Assembly: GCA_002953655.1 (NCBI GenBank)
Contig: CP025839.1
Span: forward strand, 1,116,001 to 1,180,000
Length of the DNA: 64,000 bases
Direction: 5' to 3'
Source of the DNA: Latilactobacillus sakei
GTDB taxonomy: Bacteria > Bacillota > Bacilli > Lactobacillales > Lactobacillaceae
The notes under the pieces were generated by a model. That model had not been told where the DNA came from. It saw nothing but the letters and a program-made list of their open reading frames with translations, and did no database searches. Shown here piece after piece: positions 1 to 10,063 of this stretch; the stretch's first letter is position 1, and each line of letters begins with the position of its first letter. The position numbers and the translations under genes were made by a program.

Positions 1-1
1 A

Positions 2-1438
2 AAGGCTGGTTACGAAGCAATCATCATGAATAGTAATCCAGAGACGGTTTCTACCGATTTTTCAATCTCCGACAAGCTTTACTTTGAACCATTAACACTC
101 GAAGATGTTTTAAACGTCGTCGAACTAGAAAAACCAGAAGGCGTTATCGTTCAATTCGGGGGTCAAACAGCGATTAACTTAGCTGCACCACTTGAAGAAA
201 ACGGCGTTAAGATCTTAGGGACGAGCGTTGCCAACTTAGACCGCGCTGAAGACCGTGATTTATTCGACCAATTAATTCAAGAATTGAATATTCCTCAACC
301 TGTTGGTAAAACAGCAACCAACGCCCCTGATGCATTAACGATTGCAAGTGAGATTGGTTATCCCGTCTTAATTCGGCCTAGTTTCGTCTTAGGCGGCCGG
401 GCAATGGAAATTGTGCATACGCCAGAAGACTTAACTCACTATATGCAAGAAGCCGTTAAGGTCTCAGACGAACATCCAGTCTTAATCGATCGTTACTTAA
501 TGGGTAAAGAATGTGAAGTCGATGCTATCTGTGACGGTCAAGAGGTCTTAATTCCAGGCATCATGGAACATATCGAACGGGCCGGCGTCCATTCAGGCGA
601 TTCAATGGCCGTTTATCCACCACAAAACCTCACAGAAGATCAAAAAGCAGCAATTATCGACTACACCACTAAACTCTGTCTTGCACTCGATTGTCATGGT
701 TTGTTGAATATCCAATTCATCATTCAAAATGACGAAGTTTACGTCATCGAAGTCAACCCGCGTGCTAGCCGGACAGTGCCATTCTTAAGTAAAGTTACTC
801 AAATCCCAATGGCACAACTTGCAACCCAATTAATCTTAGGTAGCACCTTAGCTGAATTGAAGAGCCCAACTGGTTTATTACCCGCCGGGCCACTCATCCA
901 CGTGAAAGCACCAGTTTTCTCATTTTCAAAACTAACCCGCGTTGATAGTCTCTTAGGACCTGAAATGAAATCAACCGGGGAAGTGATGGGCACAGATGTC
1001 ACGATGCAAAAAGCACTTTATAAAGCCTTCGAAGCTAGTGGCATGCATTTGCCCAGTCACGGTAACGTCTTAATGACAGTCACGAACCAAGATAAAGCCC
1101 AAGCACTTGCTTTAACAAAACGCTTTAGAGAAGTCGGTTACCAAATCATTGCAACACCCGGAACGACACAACAATTTAAAGCAGCGGGCATTCCAGTCCA
1201 ACAAGTCGACAAGATCAACGCCACTTCAGGCGACTTACTCGACAAGATTAAGGCCGGCCATATCCAACTGGTCATCAATACAACCGGTTTAAACGAAGCA
1301 CCCCAAGTGGCTAAAGACAGTATTGTCATTCGCCAAACCGCTATTGAACACGGCATTCCATTATTAACATCGCTCGATACAACGGATGCCATTTTGACAG
1401 TCCTAGAATCCCAATCACTCCTCACAAAACCACTATAA
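2..1438 (+). CDS. carB: Carbamoyl-phosphate synthase large subunit, 3' part
   Basis: The reading frame is open from the first bases, so the 5' half lies outside the window and about 478 codons remain. The product is the C-terminal half of the large subunit of carbamoyl-phosphate synthase, which makes carbamoyl phosphate for pyrimidine and arginine synthesis in the cytoplasm. The visible part starts in the second ATP-grasp half, with the metal-binding run [15 protein letters not shown] near residue 250 of the visible part. It ends with the MGS-like allosteric domain ([16 protein letters not shown]). It sits directly upstream of pyrK-pyrD-pyrF-pyrE on the same strand, so this is the pyrimidine-operon copy (pyrAB). 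Its TAA stop is followed at once by a structured repeat and then a terminator-like hairpin, which separate it from pyrK by 225 bp. Confidence 0.97.
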   Translation, partial: KAGYEAIIMNSNPETVSTDFSISDKLYFEPLTLEDVLNVVELEKPEGVIVQFGGQTAINLAAPLEENGVKILGTSVANLDRAEDRDLFDQLIQELNIPQPVGKTATNAPDALTIASEIGYPVLIRPSFVLGGRAMEIVHTPEDLTHYMQEAVKVSDEHPVLIDRYLMGKECEVDAICDGQEVLIPGIMEHIERAGVHSGDSMAVYPPQNLTEDQKAAIIDYTTKLCLALDCHGLLNIQFIIQNDEVYVIEVNPRASRTVPFLSKVTQIPMAQLATQLILGSTLAELKSPTGLLPAGPLIHVKAPVFSFSKLTRVDSLLGPEMKSTGEVMGTDVTMQKALYKAFEASGMHLPSHGNVLMTVTNQDKAQALALTKRFREVGYQIIATPGTTQQFKAAGIPVQQVDKINATSGDLLDKIKAGHIQLVINTTGLNEAPQVAKDSIVIRQTAIEHGIPLLTSLDTTDAILTVLESQSLLTKPL

Positions 1439-1439
1439 A

Positions 1440-1556
1440 GGAAGTGCGTTCAAACTGATTATATTCTGAGCATTAGCCTAATACTGTGAATGAGCGACAG
1501 AGTCGATTATTTACGGTATGTTGCTAAGCACAGAAGTTAGTTTCAAAAAGCACGTT
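1440..1556 (+). repeat. Structured ~120-bp repeat, full copy behind carB
   Basis: This copy begins one base after the carB stop codon with GAAGTGCGTTCAAACTGA and ends with AAAAAGCACGTTA. It is the same element as the four tandem copies at 57493-57984, in the same orientation relative to transcription. The ends pair (GTGC with GCAC, AAACT with AGTTT). Inner stems TTAGC/GCTAA and CGAC/GTCG are also present. No protein is encoded in it. Confidence 0.85.
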
Positions 1557-1560
1557 ACAA

Positions 1561-1597
1561 AGAAGTGCGTTCATACTGATTGTATTCTGAACATTAT
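1561..1597 (+). repeat. Truncated second copy of the structured repeat
   Basis: About 36 bp match the first third of the preceding copy (GAAGTGCGTTCATACTGATT, then TATTCTGAACATTA). The match then stops where the terminator hairpin begins. This looks like a partial duplication or the remnant of a tandem array. Confidence 0.75.
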
Positions 1598-1598
1598 T

Positions 1599-1634
1599 AA
1601 AGCGCCAAGGGCCGCCTTGGTCTTGGCGCTTTTA
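1599..1634 (+). terminator. Intrinsic terminator-like hairpin between carB and pyrK
   Basis: The arms AAAGCGCCAAG (1599-1609) and CTTGGCGCTTT (1622-1632) pair perfectly over 11 bp and are followed by TTTTATTA. An alternative small hairpin CCAAGG/CCTTGG shares the 5' arm. Placed inside an operon, it should lower read-through into pyrK-pyrD-pyrF-pyrE. Confidence 0.75.
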
Positions 1635-1663
1635 TTACATAAAAATTCAAAGGAGTCACGCTT

Positions 1664-3378
<1,715 letters not shown>

Positions 3379-3381
3379 TTA

Positions 3382-4101
3382 ATGACAAATCCCGTAATTA
3401 TCGCGCTAGACTTTCCCAATTGGCAAAAAACAGACCAATTTCTCCAACAATTCCCCAAAGATGAAACGCTATTCGTAAAAATCGGCATGGAACTTTTCTA
3501 TCAAGAAGGGCCGCAACTCATTAAAACGCTCAAAGCACGTGGCTATCGGATTTTCCTCGATTTAAAGCTCTATGACATTCCTAATACGGTTCAAAGCGCA
3601 ATGACCGTCATCGGCCAATTAGGCGTCGATTACACGACCATTCACGCCGCGGGTGGACAAACAATGCTACAAGCCGGCGCTGCGGGATTAAAAGCGGGTG
3701 CTAAACAAGCCAACGTCAAACCCGCTAAGTTATTAGCCATCACGCAATTAACGTCAACCAATGAGGCTCAAATGCAACAGGAACAACTCGTTTCTGTCAG
3801 CCTGCCTGAGTCAGTAGCACATTACGCACAACTCGCGCAACAATCCGCCTGTGACGGGGTGATCTGTTCTGCACAAGAGATTACCACTATTAAAAGTAAG
3901 ACGGCTACAGATTTTCTCTGCGTCACACCGGGTATTCGTCCCGCAACGAGCCAAAATAACGACCAAAAACGGGCGGTTACACCACTTGAGGCCGCTCAGA
4001 TGCATAGTAACGGCATCGTTGTTGGGCGCCCAATTACGCAAGCCAGTAATCCTTATCAAGCTTACCAAGCTATTAAATCAGAATGGGAGTCTTTCAAATG
4101 A
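3382..4101 (+). CDS. pyrF: Orotidine-5'-phosphate decarboxylase
   Basis: PyrF decarboxylates OMP to UMP, the last step of de novo UMP synthesis. The 239-residue protein has the family start (VIIALDF), the catalytic D60-x-K62-xx-D65 set in FLDLKLYDIPNT, and the phosphate-binding GIRP near residue 177 and VVGRPIT near 212. The start ATG at 3382 follows AGGAGG. The last codons contain the ATG of pyrE (ATGA overlap), so pyrF and pyrE are translationally coupled. Confidence 0.97.
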   Translation: MTNPVIIALDFPNWQKTDQFLQQFPKDETLFVKIGMELFYQEGPQLIKTLKARGYRIFLDLKLYDIPNTVQSAMTVIGQLGVDYTTIHAAGGQTMLQAGAAGLKAGAKQANVKPAKLLAITQLTSTNEAQMQQEQLVSVSLPESVAHYAQLAQQSACDGVICSAQEITTIKSKTATDFLCVTPGIRPATSQNNDQKRAVTPLEAAQMHSNGIVVGRPITQASNPYQAYQAIKSEWESFK

Positions 4102-4736
4102 CAACAATTGCCGAACAAGTCGCACAAGCCTTAATCGATATCAAAGCGGTAAGCCTCAGCCCAAATCAACCCTTTACCTGGGCCAGTGGCCTCAAAAGCC
4201 CCATTTACTGTGACAACCGCCTTACAATTGGTTATCCTCAGGTCCGCAAGCTAATTGCCAGTCAATTAGCTGCTGCTATCAAAGCCCAATTCCCAGAAGT
4301 GGCAGTCATCGGTGGCACCGCAACCGCTGGGATACCACATGCTGCCTGGATTGCAGCTGAACTCGATCTACCCATGGTTTATATTCGCTCTAAACCAAAG
4401 GATCATGGTCAAGGTCGTCAAATTGAAGGCCCATTTACGGCTGGGCAAAAAATGGTCTTGATTGATGACCTAATTTCAACTGGCGGTAGCGTACTACAAG
4501 CTGCTCAAGCTGCTCAAAAAGAAGGCGCTGAAATTTTAGGTGTCTTCGGGATTTTCTCATACGAATTGGCCGCTGGTCGCAAGAACTTCGAACAAGCCGG
4601 CTTTCCATTGATGACCCTTTCTAACTTTTCAGCACTATTAGCGGTTGAACAAGCGGCTGATAATCTGACACCAGAACAAGCGTCATCTTTAAATGAATGG
4701 CGCCAAGACCCACAAGCATGGTCAGACGCACATTAA
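4098..4736 (+). CDS. pyrE: Orotate phosphoribosyltransferase
   Basis: PyrE joins orotate to PRPP to give OMP. I chose the ATG at 4098, which overlaps the pyrF TGA stop and has GGGAG 8 bases upstream, rather than the in-frame ATG at 4083. This gives 212 residues, the usual length. Visible features are the N-terminal FTWASGLKSPIYCDNR substrate loop near residues 25-40, the flexible loop KPKDHGQGRQIEG near 100-112, and the PRPP motif VLIDDLISTGGS near 120-131. It is the last gene of the pyr operon. A bidirectional terminator follows. Confidence 0.96.
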   Translation: MTTIAEQVAQALIDIKAVSLSPNQPFTWASGLKSPIYCDNRLTIGYPQVRKLIASQLAAAIKAQFPEVAVIGGTATAGIPHAAWIAAELDLPMVYIRSKPKDHGQGRQIEGPFTAGQKMVLIDDLISTGGSVLQAAQAAQKEGAEILGVFGIFSYELAAGRKNFEQAGFPLMTLSNFSALLAVEQAADNLTPEQASSLNEWRQDPQAWSDAH

Positions 4737-4792
4737 AAAAAGAGTATGACACCAGTCGGCTATGCTTTGCGGATTAACACAGAATAGCCAAT

Positions 4793-4836
4793 AAAAAAGC
4801 GTTCCGTCAAAATTTAATTTGGCGGAACGCTTTTTT
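4793..4836. terminator. Bidirectional terminator, pyrE / rqcH
   Basis: AAAAAAGCGTTCCG pairs perfectly with CGGAACGCTTTTTT around a short AT-rich loop, giving U-runs on both strands. It lies between the convergent pyrE and rqcH genes. Confidence 0.92.
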
Positions 4837-4837
4837 A

Positions 4838-6553
4838 TTAGGCTTGCACTGGTTTATTACGTAACTTTTGAACGAGTGCTTCGTCCGGTGTCGTATAGAG
4901 GGTTTGTTGTCCTTCGTAAATGACAAAACCTGGTCTGGCACCGTTGGGTTTTTTAATTTTCTTAACTTGAATGTAATCAACTGGCACAGCGGCTGACAAA
5001 CGGGCCTTCGAGAAGTAGGCCGCTAAGTTGCCGGCTTCTTGAATCGTTTGTTCAGACGGTGTCGGACTATCAATAATCACATGGGAACCCGGAATATTCT
5101 TAACATGCAACCAGATATCGGTTTTATGCGCTTTTTTCAAGGTTAACTGATCATTTTGGTAGTTATTCTTCCCAACAAAGATTCGCGTGCCATCGGTCGC
5201 ATAGAAGACTTCTGGTTCACTAATCTTATAGCGTTTTTGTTTCTTAGCGCCTGTTTTCTTAAGCTTAAGATAGCCTTCAGCCTGTAATTCGGCCTTAATA
5301 TCTTCCAAATCCTTAGGTTCGGCAATCTCAATTTGGGCCATAATTGTGTAGAAATACTGTAACTCAGCTTCGGTCTTAGCCATTTGGTCATTGACGTAGG
5401 CAATTGAGTTTCTTAGTTTTTGATATTTCGAGAAGTACTTCTGCGCATTTTTGGAAGGACTAATCTGATTGGATAACGTGATTTTAATGGGCTCATTGTT
5501 ATCGTAAAAATTAGGGAGCGTCACTTCGGTCATACCCCGTTCAACTTGTCGTAAGTAGGTGGTTAAAATTTCACCTTTGATTCGATAATCATCGGCACTA
5601 TCGGCTGCTTTGAGTGTTTTTTGTAGTTTTTTTAGTTTCTTTTCATCCTTTTGAATCTCATTGCGAATGAAATGGATGAGGGCCCCACCTTGTTGTTGCA
5701 CACGGTCGCGCTGAGCCTTATGCAGATAGTATTGGTCTAACAGTTCACTCAGCGTTTCAAAATGGCTCTGAGTCCCTATGAGGCTCTGATAAGGGAAGGC
5801 GGTAAACCATGATTTCTTTTCACCAATTGTTAACGTCGGTTGTGCTTGGTCAAATTGCTTGAAGAAATCAGTCACGACTGCTAAATAGTTATCGTGATCT
5901 ACTAAACGGGTTTGCAATTCAAGGGCACTTTCGCGGCTCATGCCTTGGAATTGTTGTTGTAGCCAGTGAATCTGTTCATCGGCGTCCTCATTATAATAAC
6001 TTAACCAATCAAGCGTGTCTAAATCAGTCGTAAAGGCGTTCAAGCCAGTAGGTGCTGGGGGGTTAACGTAATCAGCCCCGGGCATTAAAAAGCGGAACCG
6101 ATTTTGTGAAACCCCAACATGCCGAATTAAATCGAGGATCTTTTGAGTTTCAAGGTTAATCAAGATGACATTACTATGCCGACCCATTAATTCGACAATC
6201 AAACATAATTTTTGCATGTCGCCTAATTCATTGCGGGATTTAAAAGTTAATCGTAAGATGCGGTCACTTTCAACTTGTTCAATCTGTTCTAAAATGGCAC
6301 CGTCTAAATATTTCCGAAGCGTCATCGCAAAATTCGGCGGTGTAGCAGGGTTTGCATAGGGCACCCGGGTTACTTGCACTCGTGCGTAAGACGGGTGAGC
6401 AGATAACAAAAGAGGGTATGTTTTACGATTTGCCCGGATCGTTAAGATTACCTCATTGGCATAAGGCTGTTGGATTTTAGTAATTTTACCGTCGGCAAGC
6501 GTCGTATTGAGCTCGTTGACAACGGCGTGAGTCATTAAACCGTCAAAGGTCAT
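4838..6553 (-). CDS. rqcH: Ribosome quality control protein RqcH (NFACT/FbpA family)
   Basis: This is the bacterial Rqc2/NEMF homologue. Bound to stalled 50S subunits, it recruits tRNA-Ala and adds C-terminal alanine tails to incomplete chains. The 571-residue protein has the NFACT-N domain (MTFDGLMTHAVVNELN) at the start, a central coiled-coil with many Lys, Glu and Gln around residues 280-420, and the NFACT-R domain (IFVGKNNYQNDQLTLKKA...DIWLHVKNIPGSHVII) from about 450. Asp97 and Arg98, the residue pair known to be needed for tail synthesis in B. subtilis RqcH, are present at the same numbers. Older annotations call this family fibronectin-binding protein. It is monocistronic and convergent with pyrE. 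Confidence 0.92.
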   Translation of the reverse strand: MTFDGLMTHAVVNELNTTLADGKITKIQQPYANEVILTIRANRKTYPLLLSAHPSYARVQVTRVPYANPATPPNFAMTLRKYLDGAILEQIEQVESDRILRLTFKSRNELGDMQKLCLIVELMGRHSNVILINLETQKILDLIRHVGVSQNRFRFLMPGADYVNPPAPTGLNAFTTDLDTLDWLSYYNEDADEQIHWLQQQFQGMSRESALELQTRLVDHDNYLAVVTDFFKQFDQAQPTLTIGEKKSWFTAFPYQSLIGTQSHFETLSELLDQYYLHKAQRDRVQQQGGALIHFIRNEIQKDEKKLKKLQKTLKAADSADDYRIKGEILTTYLRQVERGMTEVTLPNFYDNNEPIKITLSNQISPSKNAQKYFSKYQKLRNSIAYVNDQMAKTEAELQYFYTIMAQIEIAEPKDLEDIKAELQAEGYLKLKKTGAKKQKRYKISEPEVFYATDGTRIFVGKNNYQNDQLTLKKAHKTDIWLHVKNIPGSHVIIDSPTPSEQTIQEAGNLAAYFSKARLSAAVPVDYIQVKKIKKPNGARPGFVIYEGQQTLYTTPDEALVQKLRNKPVQA

Positions 6554-6637
6554 TATTGGTCACACTTTCTGTAATAGAATTATCTTACTTATTGTAACTG
6601 TTTTGGCACAGAACCTCAAAGAAATTAACGTATCCGA

Positions 6638-6781
6638 TTGCTAACCATCAACACACGAAATTTACACGCTGAGGTAAACCGTTATCATCGCCGTTATACC
6701 GATGAACTAAAAGAAGAGGGCCTATACAACTTTTTGAAAAAAGCGATTAATAGGGGAATTAGCCCGTCATTTATGATATAG
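6638..6781 (+). other. Possible small ORF or coding remnant, 47 codons
   Basis: In the 260-bp gap between rqcH and degV, a frame from TTG 6638 to TAG 6779-6781 encodes a basic, Tyr-rich peptide (NRYHRRYTDELKEEGLYN, then FLKKAINRGISPSFMI). Its composition looks protein-like. There is no good ribosome site and no family I recognise. It may be the 3' remnant of a lost gene or chance. The rest of this gap holds only the degV leader. Confidence 0.2.
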
Positions 6782-6814
6782 TTATTACCGAATAATAAAA
6801 AAGTAGGTGTCAAC

Positions 6815-7684
6815 ATGAAAATTGCTGTAGTCACTGATAGTACTGCTTATCTCACAGAACAGCAAGTGAAAGACCATCATCTCTACGTTGTTCCAATCCC
6901 AGTAATTCTCGATGGACAAGTGTACGATGAAGGCGTCGACATTACATCTGAAGAGTTCTATCAAAAATTAAAAACAGCCGAAACATTTCCAAGCACCTCA
7001 CAGCCTCCACTAGGCGAGATGTTAAAATTATACGAGGATCTAGGTAACGAAGGTTACGATGCCGTCATCAGTATCCACCTTGCCAGCACGATCTCCGGAT
7101 TTGTGACAACTTTGAAAAATGCAGCCAGCACCATCGATAACATCCAAGTCGTGCCTTACGATTCTGGGATTACCGTGATGTTGATGGGCTATTTAGCAAT
7201 GGAAGCAGCCCGAATGGCCCGCGACCCAGAAGTCACTGTTGAACAAATTATTGCTCGACTCGATGATTTAAAAAGCACAATGGATGAGTGCTTTATCGTC
7301 AACGACTTACAAAACTTAGTCCGTGGTGGCCGTCTATCAAATGCCTCTGCCTTTATCGGTAGTATGTTAAAAATCAAGCCATTATTAACATTTGATGATG
7401 AAACTAACAAGATTACCGCTTTTGAAAAGGTGCGTTCATTGAAGAAGGCTTACGCCCGCGCTGAACAAATCTTTGAAGAAACACAAGAACGTGTTGATTA
7501 CCCATTACGCGCATTGATTATCCATGCCAATGATGAGGCAGCAGCCCTATCCTGGCGTGACAAGCTCCGCGAAAAACACCCTGATTTACCGATTGATATC
7601 AGCTATTTTGGCCCCGTTATCGGTGCCCACTTAGGTGAAAAAGCAATTGCCTTAGCTTGGATTAAGGATTTCACGAAAGAATAA
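6815..7684 (+). CDS. DegV family fatty-acid-binding protein
   Basis: DegV (FakB-like) proteins bind a single fatty acid and, with the kinase FakA, present it for phosphorylation. The role of this copy is inferred from the family only. The 289-residue protein has the two-domain signature: MKIAVVTDSTAYLT at the N-terminus, TSQPPLGEM near residue 63 in the lipid-head contact loop, and VRGGRLSNASAFIGSMLKIKPLL near residue 168. The ATG at 6815 has an AGTAGGTG site upstream. The gene is monocistronic and ends at a strong terminator. It is the most divergent of the three degV genes here (others at 9096 and 46818). Confidence 0.9.
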   Translation: MKIAVVTDSTAYLTEQQVKDHHLYVVPIPVILDGQVYDEGVDITSEEFYQKLKTAETFPSTSQPPLGEMLKLYEDLGNEGYDAVISIHLASTISGFVTTLKNAASTIDNIQVVPYDSGITVMLMGYLAMEAARMARDPEVTVEQIIARLDDLKSTMDECFIVNDLQNLVRGGRLSNASAFIGSMLKIKPLLTFDDETNKITAFEKVRSLKKAYARAEQIFEETQERVDYPLRALIIHANDEAAALSWRDKLREKHPDLPIDISYFGPVIGAHLGEKAIALAWIKDFTKE

Positions 7685-7700
7685 TATTAAATAATGCTTT

Positions 7701-7746
7701 AAAAAAATGGTTTACAGCAATTAAGTTTGCTGTAAACCATTTTTTA
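7701..7746. terminator. Bidirectional terminator, degV / DUF1836 gene
   Basis: AAAAAAATGGTTTACAGCAA and its complement form a 19-20 bp perfect stem with a TTAAGT loop and U-runs on both sides, between two convergent genes. Confidence 0.94.
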
Positions 7747-7767
7747 GTTATATAATCATGTAAGCGG

Positions 7768-8268
7768 TTAGCTGATTTCGACTAATTTTGTGCCGATCAG
7801 TTTATAAATCACGGATTTAACGGCTACTTTTTGCACAATGGCCAATGATGACTCGCTGAGGTCGAATTCGTTGACGCTAGCAGGGGCATTGATATTGGCC
7901 ATTTCATCGTTAAAAAGCGCCACAAACTGGTCATAAGCTTCACCGGCACTGGCGTTATCTAAGGCTTGTTGAATCCCTTTTTTACAAACATCCAACGGAA
8001 AAACAAGCTTCATAATGCTGACAATAATCAATTCCGCTAGATGATCGCGGTTATAGCGTTTCTTGACTGGCCGCTCAATAATAGCCATCTTAACGTAGCT
8101 ATTAATCATTGTTTTCGTAATCTTAACGTGCAAGAGTGGCTCTAGTTGCTTATTGACTTCATTAATCACTTGGTCCATATATAACTCTAGATCCGGAAAA
8201 TCTTCCCATTGTGGCAAGCGCAGGGCTTGAAAATCACTAAGCCACTGCTTAAATTCTTGAGATTGCAT
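7768..8268 (-). CDS. DUF1836 domain protein, putative helix-turn-helix regulator
   Basis: This 166-residue protein matches the DUF1836 pattern: a N-terminal LRLPQWEDFPDLELYMDQV stretch, then ITKTMINSYVKMAIIERPVKKRYNRDHLAELI near residues 50-85. The latter resembles a MerR-like winged helix in which a partner helix ends in P-x-K-R-Y. The remaining C-terminal part is helical without clear motifs. DUF1836 proteins are of unproven function in Firmicutes; a regulatory role is inferred from the fold-like pattern. The gene stands alone, convergent with degV and divergent from the hemolysin-III gene. No signal peptide or membrane segment is visible. Confidence 0.75.
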   Translation of the reverse strand: MQSQEFKQWLSDFQALRLPQWEDFPDLELYMDQVINEVNKQLEPLLHVKITKTMINSYVKMAIIERPVKKRYNRDHLAELIIVSIMKLVFPLDVCKKGIQQALDNASAGEAYDQFVALFNDEMANINAPASVNEFDLSESSLAIVQKVAVKSVIYKLIGTKLVEIS

Positions 8269-8361
8269 TTCAATACTCCTTAACGACCGACTTGTTTGTG
8301 CTTTTATTATGCCATAGCATTAATCATTTGTCACGTATGTAGAATGTAATTCTATTTTTAG

Positions 8362-8390
8362 TTGACTTATATTCTATATCAATCTATAAT
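8362..8390 (+). promoter_or_regulatory. Sigma-A type promoter for hlyIII-degV
   Basis: TTGACT (8362-8367), a 17-bp spacer and TATAAT (8385-8390) make a near-consensus vegetative promoter 39 bp upstream of the hlyIII start. Confidence 0.8.
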
Positions 8391-8428
8391 ACTCGACAAA
8401 TAGAGAAAAAAGAGGCGATCATTTACAA

Positions 8429-9067
8429 ATGATGACTAATAAACGACAACAAATTATCTACGAAGTTTGGAATGCCATTACACACGGTGTGGGCTTTTTC
8501 GGGAGCCTAGCATTGGTAAGCCTCCTGATTATCAAGAGTGTTCAAAAATCGCTATCCCCAGTAGCAATCGCTAGTTTAATCGTTTATGGTGCCACCTTAC
8601 TAGCGCTGTATCTCGCATCAACGTTATTCCATTGTTTAGCCTTTACTAAGGCCAAGCGGGTTTTCCAAATATTTGATCATAGTAATATTTTCTTGTTAAT
8701 CGCCGGCACCTATACACCATACTGTTTGATTTTTATCGGGCATACGGCGGGCATTAGTCTATTGATTGCGATTTGGACGCTTGCAATTGCGGGGATTTTA
8801 ACGCATATTTTTAGCCACGGTCGCTACCAACGGCTAGAAACCAGCATTTACGTTATTATGGGCTGGTTATGCTTATTGGCGGGCAAAACGTTATATACTA
8901 ACTTATCACCTTCAGGCTTTTGGTTACTCGTCAGCGGTGGGGTCGTCTTCACGGTTGGCGCCTTGATTTACAGTTTTCCTAAAATTCCTGGTTTACATCT
9001 GATTTGGCACTTTTTCGTAATGCTCGGAACGACATTAATGTTCTTTTCAATTTATCTGAACATCTAA
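8429..9067 (+). CDS. Hemolysin III / PAQR family membrane protein
   Basis: This 212-residue integral membrane protein of the TrhA/YqfA (PAQR, progestin and adipoQ receptor-like) family has about seven hydrophobic segments. It carries the family's metal-site residues: the N-terminal EVWNAITHGVGFF, LASTLFHCLAF near residue 67, FDHSNIFLLIAGTYTP near 85, and the C-terminal LHLIWHFFVMLGT near 190 with its paired His. In E. coli and B. subtilis members are linked to membrane energetics and lipid homeostasis; toxin activity is doubtful despite the name. The start may be ATG 8429 or 8432. The gene is co-transcribed with the following degV, 28 bp downstream, a pairing that fits a lipid-related role. 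Confidence 0.88.
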   Translation: MMTNKRQQIIYEVWNAITHGVGFFGSLALVSLLIIKSVQKSLSPVAIASLIVYGATLLALYLASTLFHCLAFTKAKRVFQIFDHSNIFLLIAGTYTPYCLIFIGHTAGISLLIAIWTLAIAGILTHIFSHGRYQRLETSIYVIMGWLCLLAGKTLYTNLSPSGFWLLVSGGVVFTVGALIYSFPKIPGLHLIWHFFVMLGTTLMFFSIYLNI

Positions 9068-9095
9068 ATTATTGACTCAAAGGAGTACAACTCAT

Positions 9096-9938
9096 ATGAC
9101 AATTAAAATAGTGACCGACTCATCGATTCAACTAACTACAGCAGAACAAGAACGGTATGATATCCATATTGTGCCACTAACTATTCAACAGGGGGCTGAA
9201 TCTTTCGTTGACGGTCAAACGATTACCCGTGCCGAATTTTTGAGCCGTTTGCAAAATGCAACGACTGAGTTTCCAACAACGAGCCAACCAACAGTTGGTA
9301 GCTTTGTTGAACTATACGATCAATTGGGGGCTGATGGCAGTACGATTTTGTCAATCCACTGTACAGGGTTACTCAGTGGGACTATCGAAGGCGCACACAC
9401 AGCGGCCCAACAATCAACAAGTGACGTCCACGTCATCGATAGTAAAGAAATTGACCGTGGCTTGGCTTATCAAGTCGTCGCAGCCGCTCAAGATGTTGAA
9501 GCGGGGAAGACACTTACTGAAATCATTGCCCATCTTGATGAGATCCGTAGCAAGACAGAAACCTATGTTTTCTTAGATTCACTAGATGCACTCCAACGCG
9601 GCGGGCGTATCAGCCGGATGGCAGGGCTCTTAACAAAACTGATTAAACTCAAGGTGATCGTCCGCTTAACAGATACGGAATTAGAAGTGATTGCTAAGGG
9701 ACGCGGGCTAAAAGCCTTCACCAAAGAAATCAATAATATTCGCGAACACTTGGCCACTCAAGATGTTGCTGAAATTGGTATTTCACATGTCGGCATCACT
9801 GACGAATTATCCGCTAAAATCCAAGCAACACTAGCAGAAACCCAACCCCATGTCCCTTATACAGTCGCTTTAACCAGCCCCGTTATTATGAGTCACGTTG
9901 GTCTGGGGGCCTTCGGGATTTTTTACCTTACGAAATAG
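9096..9938 (+). CDS. DegV family fatty-acid-binding protein (second copy)
   Basis: This is a DegV/FakB-like lipid-binding protein of 280 residues. I chose the ATG at 9096 because AAAGGAG lies 10 bases upstream; an upstream in-frame TTG at 9072 overlaps that ribosome site and is unlikely. It has the family marks IKIVTDSSIQLT at the N-terminus, TTSQPTVGSF near residue 65 and LQRGGRISRMAGLLTKLIKLKVIV near 160. It is much closer to the copy at 46818-47663 than to the one at 6815: both share the DSSIQLT start and the GADGS/ILSIH block. It follows the hemolysin-III gene in one operon and ends at its own terminator. Confidence 0.9.
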   Translation: MTIKIVTDSSIQLTTAEQERYDIHIVPLTIQQGAESFVDGQTITRAEFLSRLQNATTEFPTTSQPTVGSFVELYDQLGADGSTILSIHCTGLLSGTIEGAHTAAQQSTSDVHVIDSKEIDRGLAYQVVAAAQDVEAGKTLTEIIAHLDEIRSKTETYVFLDSLDALQRGGRISRMAGLLTKLIKLKVIVRLTDTELEVIAKGRGLKAFTKEINNIREHLATQDVAEIGISHVGITDELSAKIQATLAETQPHVPYTVALTSPVIMSHVGLGAFGIFYLTK

Positions 9939-9945
9939 CATCACC

Positions 9946-9977
9946 AAAGAACGTCTTCATGAGACGTTCTTTTTTTG
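9946..9977 (+). terminator. Terminator of hlyIII-degV operon
   Basis: AAAGAACGTCT pairs with AGACGTTCTTT around TCATG, followed by a seven-T run. Confidence 0.92.
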
Positions 9978-10001
9978 TCTTTGAAATTGCGCAAAATCTA
10001 G

Positions 10002-10043
10002 TTGTGTTATTCAGAGTCATCATCTATACTAGAATGAACGTTC
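10002..10043 (+). promoter_or_regulatory. Promoter with palindromic operator for tetR-dehydrogenase
   Basis: TTGTGT (10002-10007), 17 bp, TATACT (10025-10030) form a promoter. The self-complementary octamer GAACGTTC (10036-10043) lies just downstream, at the expected transcription start. An operator here would let the TetR protein repress its own operon. The palindrome is short, so the site is a candidate only. Confidence 0.55.
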
Positions 10044-10063
10044 TAATAAAAGGAGATCATCAG

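Noticed and set aside
1439-1663. PyrR-type attenuator
   Set aside because: A terminator is present but no PyrR-binding loop was recognisable, so only the hairpin is reported.
4838-6553. Reading as a surface fibronectin-binding adhesin
   Set aside because: No signal peptide or anchor; the NFACT domains and Asp97-Arg98 fit the ribosome quality control factor RqcH.
8429-9067. Reading as a haemolytic toxin
   Set aside because: It is a seven-helix PAQR-type integral membrane protein; the hemolysin name is historical.
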